The notes under the pieces were generated by a model. It searched no databases and was not told the DNA's origin. It saw only the letters and a program-made list of their open reading frames with translations. A stretch of 64,000 nt of DNA from Micromonospora okii (lineage in GTDB: Bacteria > Actinomycetota > Actinomycetes > Mycobacteriales > Micromonosporaceae). The position numbers and the translations under genes were made by a program. Below are positions 27,602 through 35,596 of the stretch, one piece after another (the first letter of the stretch is position 1; each line of letters opens with the position of its first letter). The DNA is taken from NCBI RefSeq assembly GCF_020884795.1, contig NZ_BBZF01000012.1, forward strand, positions 488,664 to 552,663, given 5' to 3'.

Positions 27602-29172
27602 ACCAGCCGGTACGCCGGCAGCGCCCACGCCCGGGTGTACCAGGGCAGCCGCTCGGGGCGGTGCGGGCGCAGCCGACCCGGGGGCCGGGGGCCGACCCGG
27701 CCGGAGTCGTGCCAGCGTTGCAGCGCGTCGGCGGCGGCGGTGATCGCCGCCACCGCCGAGGCCGGGTCGAGCAGGTCGTCGTCCTCGCCGCCGCCCGGGG
27801 CCCGGTCCAGATGCTCGCGCCACAGCCGCAGCCGCAGCTCCCGGGCGAAGCGCCGGGCCCCGTCGCCCAGGCCGCCCGGGTCCAGCGGGGCCCGGTCGTC
27901 CCGGGTCTCGTCCAGCACCGCGCAGGACAGCTCGCTGTCGTGGGTCCAGGAGCGGCGGTTGAAGTTGTCGCTGCCGACGCTGGCCCAGGTGTCGTCGACC
28001 ACGCACACCTTCGCGTGCACGTAGACCGGGTCGCCCGCGTGGTTCTCCACGTCGAAGACGTGCACCCGGTCGGGGGCGGCCTTGCCGCACAGCGCCAGCG
28101 CCTGCTCCCGGCCGACCATGTTCGGCGGCAGCGCGAACCGGCCGTCGACGTCGGGGTGCCGGGGCACCACGGCCACCAGGTGCAGCTCCGGGTTGGCGCG
28201 CAGCGCCCGCGCGAACAGGTCGGCGACCTCGGTCGACCAGAGGTACTGGTCCTCCAGGTAGATCAGCCGGCGGGCCCGGCGCACCGCCTTGGTGTAGCCG
28301 CGCGCCACCGTGCGCTCGCCGTCCGGGGCGAAGGAGTAGCGCGGGCGGACCGCCGGGTAGGTGCGCAGCACCTGGACCTGGTGCGGGCCGCACGGCGGCG
28401 GGTCGGTCGGCCGCTCGGGCAGCGGGTCCGGGCGCAGGTCCGCCCCGCGCAGCCGGTCCCGCAGGTACGCCAGCGGGTTCTCCGAGTCCAGCGGCATCGG
28501 GTCGGTCCACCGCTCCCGGAAGAGGACGTCGAGGGCCCCGACCACCGGCCCGCGCAGCGCGAGCTGCACGTCGTGCCAGGGCGGGGTGTCGCCGTAGCGG
28601 GGCGACATCGCCACCGCCTGCCGGTCGCCGTGGTGGTCGGCGTCGTCGCGGCGGCTGTGGCACAGGTCGATCCCGCCGGCGAAGGCGACGTCGCGCTCCG
28701 GCGCGCCGGGGTGACGCAGCACGACGAGCTTCTGGTGGTGCGAGCCGCCGCGCCGGACCCGCTGGTCGAGCAGCACCTCGCCGCCGGCCGCGCAGACCAG
28801 CTCGCTGAGGCTGCGGTTCTCCGCCTCGCTGAACGACAGCGAGTCCAGGTGCGAGCGCCAGATCAGGCCCTTGACCAGCACACCGCGCTGGGCGGCCTGG
28901 GCGAAGAGCTGGGCGACGGTGGGGCCGTCCGGGCGCAGCCGCTCGTCCGGGTCGCCCCGCCAGTCGGTGAAGAAGAGGTGGTCGCCCTCTCCCAGGGCCT
29001 CCACCTCGTCGACCAGCCGGTCGAAGTACTCCGCGCCGTGAATCAGCGGCTCGACGAGGTTTCCAGTCGTCCAGACGGGTAACTCAGAGGCCGGGTTGGC
29101 GCGCTCCGGCGTGGTGAGGAACCAGTCCCACAGCGCCACGTTCCAGCCCTCCGAGGTCGACAACGTTTTCAC
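27550..29172 (-). CDS. Phospholipase D superfamily protein
   Basis: A 540-residue protein with two HKD-type half sites: GGSHHQKLVVLRHPGAPERDVAFAGGID in the first half and YVHAKVCVVDDTWASVGSDNFNRRSW in the second. These are the catalytic His-Lys-Asp motifs of PLD enzymes, which cleave phosphodiesters by a covalent His intermediate. No signal peptide is seen. The GTG at 29172 is chosen because homology begins there (LSTSEGWNVALWDWFLTTPE); the frame is open further upstream. The 3' end overlaps the neighbouring gene tail to tail. Confidence 0.85.
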   Translation of the reverse strand: MKTLSTSEGWNVALWDWFLTTPERANPASELPVWTTGNLVEPLIHGAEYFDRLVDEVEALGEGDHLFFTDWRGDPDERLRPDGPTVAQLFAQAAQRGVLVKGLIWRSHLDSLSFSEAENRSLSELVCAAGGEVLLDQRVRRGGSHHQKLVVLRHPGAPERDVAFAGGIDLCHSRRDDADHHGDRQAVAMSPRYGDTPPWHDVQLALRGPVVGALDVLFRERWTDPMPLDSENPLAYLRDRLRGADLRPDPLPERPTDPPPCGPHQVQVLRTYPAVRPRYSFAPDGERTVARGYTKAVRRARRLIYLEDQYLWSTEVADLFARALRANPELHLVAVVPRHPDVDGRFALPPNMVGREQALALCGKAAPDRVHVFDVENHAGDPVYVHAKVCVVDDTWASVGSDNFNRRSWTHDSELSCAVLDETRDDRAPLDPGGLGDGARRFARELRLRLWREHLDRAPGGGEDDDLLDPASAVAAITAAADALQRWHDSGRVGPRPPGRLRPHRPERLPWYTRAWALPAYRLVYDPDGRPLRARLAGTW

Positions 29173-29282
29173 GGTAGGACCCCCGCGCCGCGTCCGCACG
29201 CCGACGGGCACCCCCGGTGACCTGGTCGACAATCGACGTGGCGCCACCCGAGACCCGACGCGAACACCGAGGAGGCCGTTCC

Positions 29283-29411
29283 ATGCCCGCCGAGACGACC
29301 GATGCCGTGACCGAGCACCGCGAGCAGCCCGTGGAGAACGAGCGGGGCGCGCTGGTCGCCGTGTTGGTGATGGTGCTGCTCGGGGTGGCGGGGATCTTCG
29401 CGGTCTCCTGA
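29283..29411 (+). CDS. Small single-helix membrane peptide, 42 aa
   Basis: The ATG at 29283 has a near-perfect ribosome binding site (GAGGAGG, 7 bases before). The product is an acidic N-terminus followed by one membrane helix (ALVAVLVMVLLGVAGIFAVS) at the very C-terminus. Function is unknown. Confidence 0.65.
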   Translation: MPAETTDAVTEHREQPVENERGALVAVLVMVLLGVAGIFAVS

Positions 29412-29422
29412 GCCCGCCGAGG

Positions 29423-29450
29423 GGCGCCACCGGGGCAGCCCGGTGACGCC
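29423..29450. terminator. Hairpin terminator
   Basis: GGCG-C-CACCGGG pairs with CCCGGTG-A-CGCC with one mismatch and a 4-base loop. It lies between the small membrane peptide gene and the convergent pirin fragment. Confidence 0.6.
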
Positions 29451-29461
29451 CGTTCCGCCGG

Positions 29462-30100
29462 TCAGGGGCGGTCGCCCCGGCCGCCGGTGTGCGGCAGCCG
29501 CTCCGCCGGAACCACCCCGAGCCGGCCTGCCTGGAAGTCCTCGAACGCCTGGATCAGCTCGGCCCGGGTGTTCATCACGAACGGGCCGTAGTGCGCCACC
29601 GGCTCCCGGATCGGCTGTCCGCCCATGACGTACAGCTCCAGGGCGGGGGTGTTCGAGTCCTGCTTCGCGTCGGCGGTGACCCGCAGCGCGTCGCCCGGGC
29701 CGTGGGTGGCGAGCTGGCCGGTGTGGATCGGCCGGCGGTCGGTGCCGACCGTGCCGCGACCGGCGAGCACGTAGACCAGCGCGTTGAAGTCCGGCTGCCA
29801 GGGCAGGCTCAGCTCGGCACCGGGCTGCACCGTGACGTGGGCGATGCTGATCGGGGTGTGGGTCGAGCCCGGCCCCCGGTGCCCGGCCACCTCACCGGCG
29901 ATGACGCGGATCAGCGCGCCGCCGTCGACGGTGGTGAGCAGCGCCGACTGCCGGCCCCGGATGTCCTGGTAGCGCGGCGGCATCATCTTCGCCGCCCTCG
30001 GCAGGTTCACCCAGAGCTGGAGGCCGTGGAAGAGGCCGCCGCTGGCCACCAGGTGCTCCGGCGGCGCCTCGATGTGCAGCAGGCCGCTGCCCACGGACAT
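29462..30100 (-). pseudogene. Pirin-family gene, 5' end removed by prophage insertion
   Basis: The 212 residues correspond to the last two thirds of a pirin. The frame begins inside the family segment that normally reads about QWMTAGSGLLHIEAPPEHLV, here MSVGSGLLHIEAPPEHLV, and continues with LFHGLQLWVNLP, PRYQDIRG and DFNALVYVLAG to a normal C-terminus. About 100 N-terminal residues with the metal-binding His pair are missing. Upstream in-frame codons lose all pirin similarity at once and phage DNA begins. The remainder is probably beyond the right end of the prophage. Confidence 0.8.
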
Positions 30101-30125
30101 GCCTCTAGACGCACATCTAAGAACG
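30085..30125. other. Predicted left attachment site (attL)
   Basis: Similarity to pirin stops at about 30100, and the next bases contain short inverted pieces (TCTAGA, CATCTAAGA) unlike the host gene. Serine integrases use a 2-bp crossover within about 50 bp and leave no long duplication, which fits the lack of a tRNA or an obvious long core here. The exact crossover cannot be fixed without the right end. Confidence 0.55.
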
Positions 30126-30143
30126 GGACACCCCGGACAGCGA

Positions 30144-30177
30144 AACGCCCCGCGCCCGAGGTCCGGGGCGGGGCGTT
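30144..30177 (-). terminator. Phage terminator, leftmost
   Basis: AACGCCCCG and CGGGGCGTT arms with further inner pairs, 13 bases after the stop of the last phage gene. It would insulate phage transcription from the pirin fragment. Confidence 0.75.
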
Positions 30178-30189
30178 CGGCGGGGTCGG

Positions 30190-30561
30190 TCAGTCGGTAG
30201 GCCGTACCGTGATGATCTCTCGGGTCGGGTCGAGCGGGTCGACGACCCGAATCAGGTCATCCGGGCCGACAAGCGCCCCGGTACCCGTTAGCTCGGCGAC
30301 GCGCAGCGCGGCTAGGGCTTCAGGCCCGCCGACGGCCTGCGCGGCGTGCCGCTCGGTCTCCTCGACAGTGTCCGCGGTGATGCCGTCGGCGATCAGCGGG
30401 GCGGCCTCCTCGGGAAGGAAGCCGAGGTTTGCCCAGGCGGCGGCTTCCGGGGCCGGTACGCCCGATTCCATCCACCGCCGGGCGATGCGCAGGTCACGGA
30501 ACTTGTCGACCTTGGGACTGTACGTGTCCCAGTAGACGCGGAACTGTTGAACGCGGCTCAT
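30190..30561 (-). CDS. Phage hypothetical protein, 123 aa
   Basis: Leftmost phage gene. The protein is soluble, with an aromatic basic start (VQQFRVYWDTYSPKVDKFRD), a segment IARRWMESGVPAPEAAAWANLGFLPEEAAPLIADGI that resembles the short helical repeats of actinophage proteins of unknown role, and an acidic C-terminus. A ribosome binding site AAGGG lies 8 bases before the ATG. No family assigned. Confidence 0.7.
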   Translation of the reverse strand: MSRVQQFRVYWDTYSPKVDKFRDLRIARRWMESGVPAPEAAAWANLGFLPEEAAPLIADGITADTVEETERHAAQAVGGPEALAALRVAELTGTGALVGPDDLIRVVDPLDPTREIITVRPTD

Positions 30562-30588
30562 AAAGCGGCCCTTGTCTGGGTAGGCGGG

Positions 30589-30897
30589 TCAGGCGTCGAG
30601 CTGGGCGGCGAGCTTCAGCAGGTAGGCGCGGGAGACGATCACGTGCGACGGGTCGCCCGGGTCACCGGCCAACTCCCGCAGCGCCTCGGCGACCGGCACG
30701 GGGGCGGGGTCGGCGGCGGCCGACGGCGCTTCTCGGCGCACCTGCGCGGGGTCGCCTCGCCACTGCCCGCCAATGTCCGTCCTGGCGATCAGGTGCCCCC
30801 GCCCGACGTGGGTCACCTGCGCACGTCGCCACGCACCGAACGTAGGTACCTCGACCCAGTCGCCGGCCTTCAGTCGGTTATCCGCTCGATTGCTCAC
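30589..30897 (-). CDS. Phage hypothetical protein, SH3/KOW-like start
   Basis: A 102-residue protein whose first half (AGDWVEVPTFGAWRRAQVTHVGRGHLIART) looks like a small beta-barrel of SH3 or KOW type; the second half is helical and contains VSRAYLLKLAAQ. The GTG start has AGGAGAG upstream. Function is unknown. Confidence 0.7.
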   Translation of the reverse strand: MSNRADNRLKAGDWVEVPTFGAWRRAQVTHVGRGHLIARTDIGGQWRGDPAQVRREAPSAAADPAPVPVAEALRELAGDPGDPSHVIVSRAYLLKLAAQLDA

Positions 30898-30960
30898 GGT
30901 CTCTCCTTCGCTGTGCCTCAGGGTAGGGGCCCGCCCCGGTCGAGGCGGGCCCCGGGCGGG

Positions 30961-31368
30961 TCAGGAGGCGACCCGCGCGGCGTGGTGGCGGGCGACCACG
31001 TCGGCGACCTGGGCCCAGTTGCCCCAGTCCGCCATGCCGATACCGAACCCGTCGTACGCGACGACCATCGGCCACCCGGGCGCGGCGTTGCGAACGGAGT
31101 ACCGGGCGTCGCCCGCGTAGGACGCGTGCCGGATGAACGCCGACGGGTCGACCGCGAGGGGGTCGCGGACCCAGCCGGTACGGAACACGAGCGCGGGCCG
31201 CGCGGCGCGCGCCTCCTCGACCCGGGCCAGCGCCTCGGCCGCGCCGGGGCGGCTCATCGTGGCGGCGACGCGGGCGGTCCGGCGGGCGTCGCCCAGGGCG
31301 ACCGGGCCGAGCGCGGCGAGCTGGGCGGGGGTGGCGGCGATGACGGCGGCGGGGTCGAGCACGTTCAC
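30961..31368 (-). CDS. Phage hypothetical protein, 135 aa
   Basis: No family recognised. The N-terminal half is Ala-rich helical; the C-terminal half contains FRTGWVRDPLAVDPSAFIRHASY and MADWGNWAQVADVVARHH. It starts 51 bases downstream of the inverted repeat at 31419-31440 and is the first gene of that unit, with the two genes to its left probably co-transcribed. Confidence 0.65.
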   Translation of the reverse strand: MNVLDPAAVIAATPAQLAALGPVALGDARRTARVAATMSRPGAAEALARVEEARAARPALVFRTGWVRDPLAVDPSAFIRHASYAGDARYSVRNAAPGWPMVVAYDGFGIGMADWGNWAQVADVVARHHAARVAS

Positions 31369-31401
31369 GGCTATCTCCTCGGTTCTGCGTTCCCCGTGGG
31401 G

Positions 31402-31410
31402 CGTGTAAAC
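31402..31410 (-). promoter_or_regulatory. GTTTACACG site 1
   Basis: Noncoding copy, immediately downstream (minus strand) of the inverted repeat at 31419-31440. This whole 39-base combination is nearly repeated at 34760-34798. Confidence 0.6.
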
Positions 31411-31418
31411 AACCTAGC

Positions 31419-31440
31419 TTGCGCTAGACGGTTAGCGCAA
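31419..31440 (-). promoter_or_regulatory. Inverted repeat operator/promoter A
   Basis: TTGCGCTA-N6-TAGCGCAA with perfect 8-base arms, 51 bp before the gene starting at 31368. On the minus strand TTGCGC could be a -35 with TAGGTT 18 bases downstream as -10. Confidence 0.7.
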
Positions 31441-31451
31441 GACGGAAAGCG

Positions 31452-31488
31452 AAACGCCCGCCCCAGGTGCGGCCCGAGGCGGGCGTTT
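31452..31488 (-). terminator. Phage terminator
   Basis: AAACGCCCGCC and GGCGGGCGTTT arms, perfect 11 bp, just after the stop of the membrane/HTH gene. Confidence 0.85.
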
Positions 31489-31495
31489 CGGCAGG

Positions 31496-32431
31496 TCAGG
31501 ACGTCGAAACAAGCTGAAGAACCGGCGGGCTGGTCGGCGCGGGCGCGGCCTCCTCGGCGAGCGCGTCGCGCAGCGTCCAGCGAGGCACGCCGGTCAGGGC
31601 CTCAATGTCGCGCTGCGACCTCTTCGGGTGCTCGGCCTTCAGCAGCGTCACCACACGCCGAATCTCTGCGCGGCGCTCGGTCGGGTCGGTCGGCCACGCC
31701 GACGGCCACGCGGCCGGGATCTCGACGGCGGTCACCCGTCGCGGGTCGGCGGGCGCGGGGGCCGCGGTCTCGACGTCGGCGGGGGCCTCGACCTCGACGG
31801 CGGGCGGGACTGCCTCGACCGGCGCGGCGACAGCGTCCAGCGCGGGGGCCCAGGAATCCGCGTGCGGGGCCGGGGCGGGGGCGTAGGTGTCTGCGGTGGG
31901 GGCGGGCTGCGCCGGGGCCGTGGCGAACGTCTGGGCGGGCGGGGCAACGTGCTCGGCCGTGGCGAGCGTGTCCACCACCGCGCCCAGGCGGTCAGCCAGC
32001 GACGGGCCTTCGGCCGGCGCGCGACGGATCAGCACCAGCGCCGTCGAGCACATCACCAACAGGCCGTCAACTGCCAGCGCGCCTAGCACCTGCGTCCGGC
32101 GATCCTCGCCCCAGTGCGCCAGCACGCCGGACGTGTGCAGATACGAGACGTAGCCGGCGGCGAGTGCGACCGACCCGACGCCCAAGAATCGCAGCGCCGT
32201 CGACCCCGCGCTGTGCGGCCACGCGACCCGGGTCAGCACTTCGAGCAAAATGCCGACAGCCGCGGGCAGGAACACGCCGAACAGGATGCGGCCCGGCGAC
32301 GGGGCCCAGCTCGCCGAGGCCCCAGCCGGGGCGATGAACGCATGGCCCACGTTGAACGCGATTGAGGCGAGGAGGCCGAGAATCATCCCGGCGTAGATCC
32401 AACGGATACCGTCGGCGGGGGCGCGGGTCAC
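31496..32431 (-). CDS. DUF2637-like membrane protein with C-terminal helix-turn-helix
   Basis: A 311-residue protein. Four membrane helices occupy residues about 10-135, as in DUF2637/SpdB-type proteins of actinomycete mobile elements. A Pro/Ala-rich linker of about 120 residues follows. The C-terminal 60 residues (RRAEIRRVVTLLKAEHPKRS-QRDIEALTGVPRWTLRDALAE) look like a helix-turn-helix. A membrane-tethered DNA-binding protein in a prophage could act in conjugation-like spread, segregation or silencing; function is not known. The start is GTG, 45 bp after the inverted repeat at 32476-32497. Confidence 0.75.
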   Translation of the reverse strand: MTRAPADGIRWIYAGMILGLLASIAFNVGHAFIAPAGASASWAPSPGRILFGVFLPAAVGILLEVLTRVAWPHSAGSTALRFLGVGSVALAAGYVSYLHTSGVLAHWGEDRRTQVLGALAVDGLLVMCSTALVLIRRAPAEGPSLADRLGAVVDTLATAEHVAPPAQTFATAPAQPAPTADTYAPAPAPHADSWAPALDAVAAPVEAVPPAVEVEAPADVETAAPAPADPRRVTAVEIPAAWPSAWPTDPTERRAEIRRVVTLLKAEHPKRSQRDIEALTGVPRWTLRDALAEEAAPAPTSPPVLQLVSTS

Positions 32432-32475
32432 GGGGAGATCCTTTCGAGCGGGGCCGGGAATAGAGAGGACAATAG

Positions 32476-32497
32476 CTGCGCTAACCGTCTAGCGCAA
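32476..32497 (-). promoter_or_regulatory. Inverted repeat operator/promoter B
   Basis: CTGCGCTA-N6-TAGCGCAA on the plus strand. On the minus strand TTGCGC and TATTGT are 17 bases apart, the best promoter-like member of the set. It lies 45 bp before the start at 32431. Confidence 0.75.
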
Positions 32498-32501
32498 GTA
32501 G

Positions 32502-32542
32502 AAACGCCCCGTGCCTGGGAAATCCCAGGTCACGGGGCGTTT
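32502..32542 (-). terminator. Phage terminator
   Basis: AAACGCCCCGT and ACGGGGCGTTT plus an inner CCTGGGA/TCCCAGG stem, downstream of the gene ending at 32556. Confidence 0.85.
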
Positions 32543-32555
32543 AAACGGGGTGTGA

Positions 32556-33086
32556 CTAGTCCTCGACGGGCGCGACCAAACACGTCACGCTGCCCCCGCC
32601 GGGGCCGGTCTCCCACCGGGTCACCGGACGCCACCCGAGCGACGACAGCGCCTCAGCGAGGCGGACGGGGGCAAGGATGCCAGCGCGCTCGGTCCGGGCC
32701 GGCACGGGCGCGGTACGGCCCTCGACCGTGACCGTGCTCGACGTGGTCAACCGCCCCGCCGGGTCGACCGCGGCGACCGCCGTCGGGTGGGCGGTCGGGG
32801 CCGGCGGCGGGGTCTCCTCGACGGCGGGCGCGGCCTCGACCTCGGCGGGCGCGCCCTCCTCGACCTCGACGGAGGTCGGCGCGAGCACGACGCGCGCCGT
32901 CGGCCCCGCCTCGACGTCGCCGAGGTCCGTACGGATCAGCCGGCGGCGGCCCGTCTTCTCGGTAGCCGTCACGATCGCCGCCCGGCCGTCGTCCGGGCCG
33001 GTGGCGAAGGTCGCCGGGGCGTGCGGGTCCGTCGTGATCAGGACCCGTGCCCCCGCCGTCAGCTTGCCGGCCGTGGTCGTCTCCAT
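32556..33086 (-). CDS. Phage hypothetical protein, 176 aa
   Basis: The N-terminal 70 residues form a likely small beta domain (KLTAGARVLITTDPHAPATF, DLGDVEAGPTARVVL). A Glu/Pro/Ala-rich linker and a C-terminal helical part (VRLAEALSSLGWRPVTRWETG) follow. The ATG at 33086 has AAAGGAGAG upstream; the frame is open further but without this site. Function is unknown. Confidence 0.7.
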   Translation of the reverse strand: METTTAGKLTAGARVLITTDPHAPATFATGPDDGRAAIVTATEKTGRRRLIRTDLGDVEAGPTARVVLAPTSVEVEEGAPAEVEAAPAVEETPPPAPTAHPTAVAAVDPAGRLTTSSTVTVEGRTAPVPARTERAGILAPVRLAEALSSLGWRPVTRWETGPGGGSVTCLVAPVED

Positions 33087-33105
33087 TGTGTCTCTCCTTT
33101 GTTCG

Positions 33106-33315
33106 TTACGGGGTGGGGGATGGCGCAGGGAGCACCACCCCGAGAGCACCGCCCAGCACGCACAGTCCGCAGCAAATGGCGATCAGTGCGATAGTCCCGA
33201 TGGTCAGCACGACCCACACCCACGCGGCGACCTTGCCGGCGCGGAACAGCCCGGCTTTCTGCCGGGCGGCCTCCTCGGCGGCGGGCGTGTGCTGCGGGTA
33301 TGGCGATTGGTACAC
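33106..33315 (-). CDS. Small phage membrane protein, 69 aa
   Basis: One long hydrophobic segment (VWVVLTIGTIALIAICCGLCVLGG) after a 30-residue polar N-terminus. The GTG start follows GGGAGAG. Could be an exclusion or envelope-acting protein, but there is no specific evidence. Confidence 0.65.
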   Translation of the reverse strand: MYQSPYPQHTPAAEEAARQKAGLFRAGKVAAWVWVVLTIGTIALIAICCGLCVLGGALGVVLPAPSPTP

Positions 33316-33384
33316 GGTCTCTCCCTAATGGAGTCGGGGCGCTTGCCGGCCGAGCGTATCGGTACCGGCAAGCGCCCCGGTGCG

Positions 33385-34731
33385 CTAGTCGCAGACCGTC
33401 AGGCGCTCCACGCAGGCAGGGCAAATCGGGGCCCCGACGGAGTCCAACCATTTCCGCGTCGTGCGGACCGCATACCCGCACCCGCATTCGCACTTGATCA
33501 TTCGCGTAGTTTGCTTCTTCTCGCCGGCCCCGGCCCCGGCCGCGCCGGTCGACAGCCGGGCGTGTGGGTACGGGCCGAGGTGGTCGGCGATCTCGGCGAG
33601 GCGGGCCGCGAGGGCGTCGCCGGCATGGGTCGCAGTCATCTTGCCGGCGAGGCCGATCCCACGGGCGAGGCGAGCAAAGGGGGCCTTGTGACCGCTCGCA
33701 CAGTCGTCGACCGCGTGCACAAGCTCATGCGCGAGCGTGGCGAGCACGGTCCCGGCGTCGTCGAGTACGGGCGAAATGAACACCTGGGGGACCTTGTCGG
33801 CGCTGACCGTGCTCGCCCAGCACTGCCCGATGACCTTGTGAAGGCCCTTCCGGCTGGACACGCCCGGCCACCCGACGGAGACGCGCACGCGCGGGAGCTG
33901 CGCGCCTACGGCCGCGAAGATCGGGACGAACATGTCGACGGCCTCGACCAACCATTCCTCCCGGGTACCGAACGCGCGCCCCTGGGCCGGGGCCTCGGCG
34001 TTGCAGACGCGCGGGGCGGGGGTCTCCTCGCGCCGGGCGGCGACCGGCCACGCGGGCGGGACGGGGACGCACTTCGGGCACGTTGCCTTCCGCGGCAGCG
34101 CGGTGACGGGCACGTTAGCCGCGACCTTTCCGCACACCGTCCGGTGAGGAACGCCGACCTTCGTCAGGTGCCGGCCCTCGCGCTCGGCGTGCTCCCGCAG
34201 CGCCGCCGCGTGCGCCCGGTCGATCGCGCGCTGCGGGATCAGGTGCGCGACCGCGTCGCGGCCGGCGAGGGTCACGCGAAACGCCTTGCTCGGGAGGCCG
34301 ATAACCTCCGGGTCCTCGACCCACCCGGCGGCGTGCATGCGGGCGATCATGTCGGCGCGGGCGTTGCTCGCGAACAGGTCGGCGAAGTCGCGGCCGTGGT
34401 ACGCCTGGTCGATCAGCGCGGCGACCAGGGCACGCGCCTGGGCGGGGGTGGGGACCGCGCCCGCGACCGGGGCCGACACGTCGGTCACGGTCTTCGGCTC
34501 AGGGGTGTCGGTCACCTCGACCGGCGCGGCCCAGAACCGCGACGCCACGCCCAGGTCACGAACCGCCCGGCCACCCTCCACCGCGCGGAGGAAGTAGCCG
34601 GAGTGGTAACGCTCCACACGGACCAGGATGCCGTTCGCGTCGGGGCCCTTCCGGTTGCCCCCGTGGTACATCAGGGTTTCCGGCTTGCCGTGACCCTTGA
34701 CGGTGGCCCAGGTGGAGTGCTGCGCGGTCAT
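33385..34731 (-). CDS. SprT-like metalloprotease domain protein
   Basis: A 448-residue protein. The zinc protease motif HELVHAVDD is preceded by a SprT-like segment (GTREEWLVEAVDMFVPIF, ISPVLDDAGTVLATLA), and a zinc ribbon CECGCGYAVRTTRKW-CPAC ends the protein, the domain order of SprT/Spartan-like proteases. The first 220 residues are phage-specific and include a basic segment with Cys pairs. SprT-like proteins may cleave DNA-bound proteins. The ATG at 34731 has GGGAG upstream and lies 46 bp after an inverted repeat operator. Confidence 0.8.
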   Translation of the reverse strand: MTAQHSTWATVKGHGKPETLMYHGGNRKGPDANGILVRVERYHSGYFLRAVEGGRAVRDLGVASRFWAAPVEVTDTPEPKTVTDVSAPVAGAVPTPAQARALVAALIDQAYHGRDFADLFASNARADMIARMHAAGWVEDPEVIGLPSKAFRVTLAGRDAVAHLIPQRAIDRAHAAALREHAEREGRHLTKVGVPHRTVCGKVAANVPVTALPRKATCPKCVPVPPAWPVAARREETPAPRVCNAEAPAQGRAFGTREEWLVEAVDMFVPIFAAVGAQLPRVRVSVGWPGVSSRKGLHKVIGQCWASTVSADKVPQVFISPVLDDAGTVLATLAHELVHAVDDCASGHKAPFARLARGIGLAGKMTATHAGDALAARLAEIADHLGPYPHARLSTGAAGAGAGEKKQTTRMIKCECGCGYAVRTTRKWLDSVGAPICPACVERLTVCD

Positions 34732-34759
34732 TTCGGAACTCCCTTGCTCGGGGGCGGAA

Positions 34760-34768
34760 CGTGTAAAC
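34760..34768 (-). promoter_or_regulatory. GTTTACACG site 2
   Basis: Noncoding copy joined to inverted repeat C exactly as site 1 is joined to A. Confidence 0.6.
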
Positions 34769-34776
34769 AACCTAGC

Positions 34777-34798
34777 TTGCGCTAGCCGTCTAGCGCAA
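34777..34798 (-). promoter_or_regulatory. Inverted repeat operator/promoter C
   Basis: TTGCGCTA-N6-TAGCGCAA with perfect arms, 46 bp before the SprT-like gene. Minus-strand TTGCGC and TAGGTT are 18 bases apart. Confidence 0.7.
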
Positions 34799-34812
34799 CC
34801 CCGAATCCAAAA

Positions 34813-34845
34813 ACGCCCGTGAACAGGCACAGCGCGAACGGGCGT
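34813..34845 (-). terminator. Phage terminator
   Basis: ACGCCCGT and ACGGGCGT arms, downstream of the gene ending at 34881. Confidence 0.7.
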
Positions 34846-34880
34846 CGCCCGCGGGAAGTGCGAGCGACGCCCGGAAATGG

Positions 34881-35099
34881 TCAAGCCGGCGGGTTGCTGG
34901 TCTGCGCGGGGAAGAACCAGAAACCCGCGGTGGTGTGGTTCGGCCGGGCGCTGCATACCAGCTTCACAGTCCCTATGCCCTTCGCGGGGTACTCGCGCTC
35001 AGTGCCGGGCACCCGGACCCACACCCCGGGACAGGACTCCGCCCCGTCCCGACGGCCCTCGATGTCTGCCCGGGGGTACACGCGTGCGGGCGCGCTCAC
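34881..35099 (-). CDS. Phage hypothetical protein, 72 aa
   Basis: A short beta-rich protein (GVWVRVPGTEREYPAKGIGTVKLVCSARPNHTTAGFWFFPA). The GTG start overlaps the upstream stop codon by 4 bases (GTGA), marking it as the last gene of a coupled set from 36469 to 34881. No family recognised. Confidence 0.65.
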   Translation of the reverse strand: MSAPARVYPRADIEGRRDGAESCPGVWVRVPGTEREYPAKGIGTVKLVCSARPNHTTAGFWFFPAQTSNPPA

Positions 35100-35596
35100 G
35101 CGAACGCCTTACGCGCCCGCTCGCCCAACTTGGTAAGTGCCTTTTGCATCGCCGTGACCAGCTCGGCCGTCGTCGGCAACGTCGCGCCCAGCTTGCGCCG
35201 GTCGTCAAGGGCGCGTAGGTACTCCTGAATCTCGTGAACCCCGCCGACGTAGGCGATCCGCCCCGCCTCGCTCCGGTCGGCGCTCCGCTGCAATGCTGCG
35301 AACACCTCGACGTCGTCGGCGCACATCGGGCAGGTGTCCGCGTGGATCGCGTGGCCGAACTGGGCGTCACTGCGCCGCGGCAACGTCGGGTGAATCGCCT
35401 CCTCGTCGAGAAGGTACGACTCGCGCCGGCCCAGGTGGGCCCGAAGTCGAATGATCTCCTCGGTCAGCTTGCGTACGGTGTCGTCCGCCTTGTCGGCGTG
35501 CTCCCACTTGCTGTGTTCGACCCAGTTAAGCAGGCCGGTACCGGCGTGCATCAGCCGCGGCGGGAGCTGGGCGAGGAGGTCGCGCGTCGAGGTCAT
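35096..35596 (-). CDS. Phage hypothetical protein, 166 aa
   Basis: A mostly helical protein with CPMCADD as a possible single metal knuckle and a coiled-coil-like segment (WEHADKADDTVRKLTEEIIRL). The ATG at 35596 overlaps the upstream stop (ATGA). Unknown role. Confidence 0.65.
   Translation of the reverse strand: MTSTRDLLAQLPPRLMHAGTGLLNWVEHSKWEHADKADDTVRKLTEEIIRLRAHLGRRESYLLDEEAIHPTLPRRSDAQFGHAIHADTCPMCADDVEVFAALQRSADRSEAGRIAYVGGVHEIQEYLRALDDRRKLGATLPTTAELVTAMQKALTKLGERARKAFA

Noticed and set aside
30085..30125. tRNA gene as the phage attachment site
   Set aside because: No cloverleaf or tRNA 3' sequence is present at the boundary; the disrupted gene is clearly a pirin.
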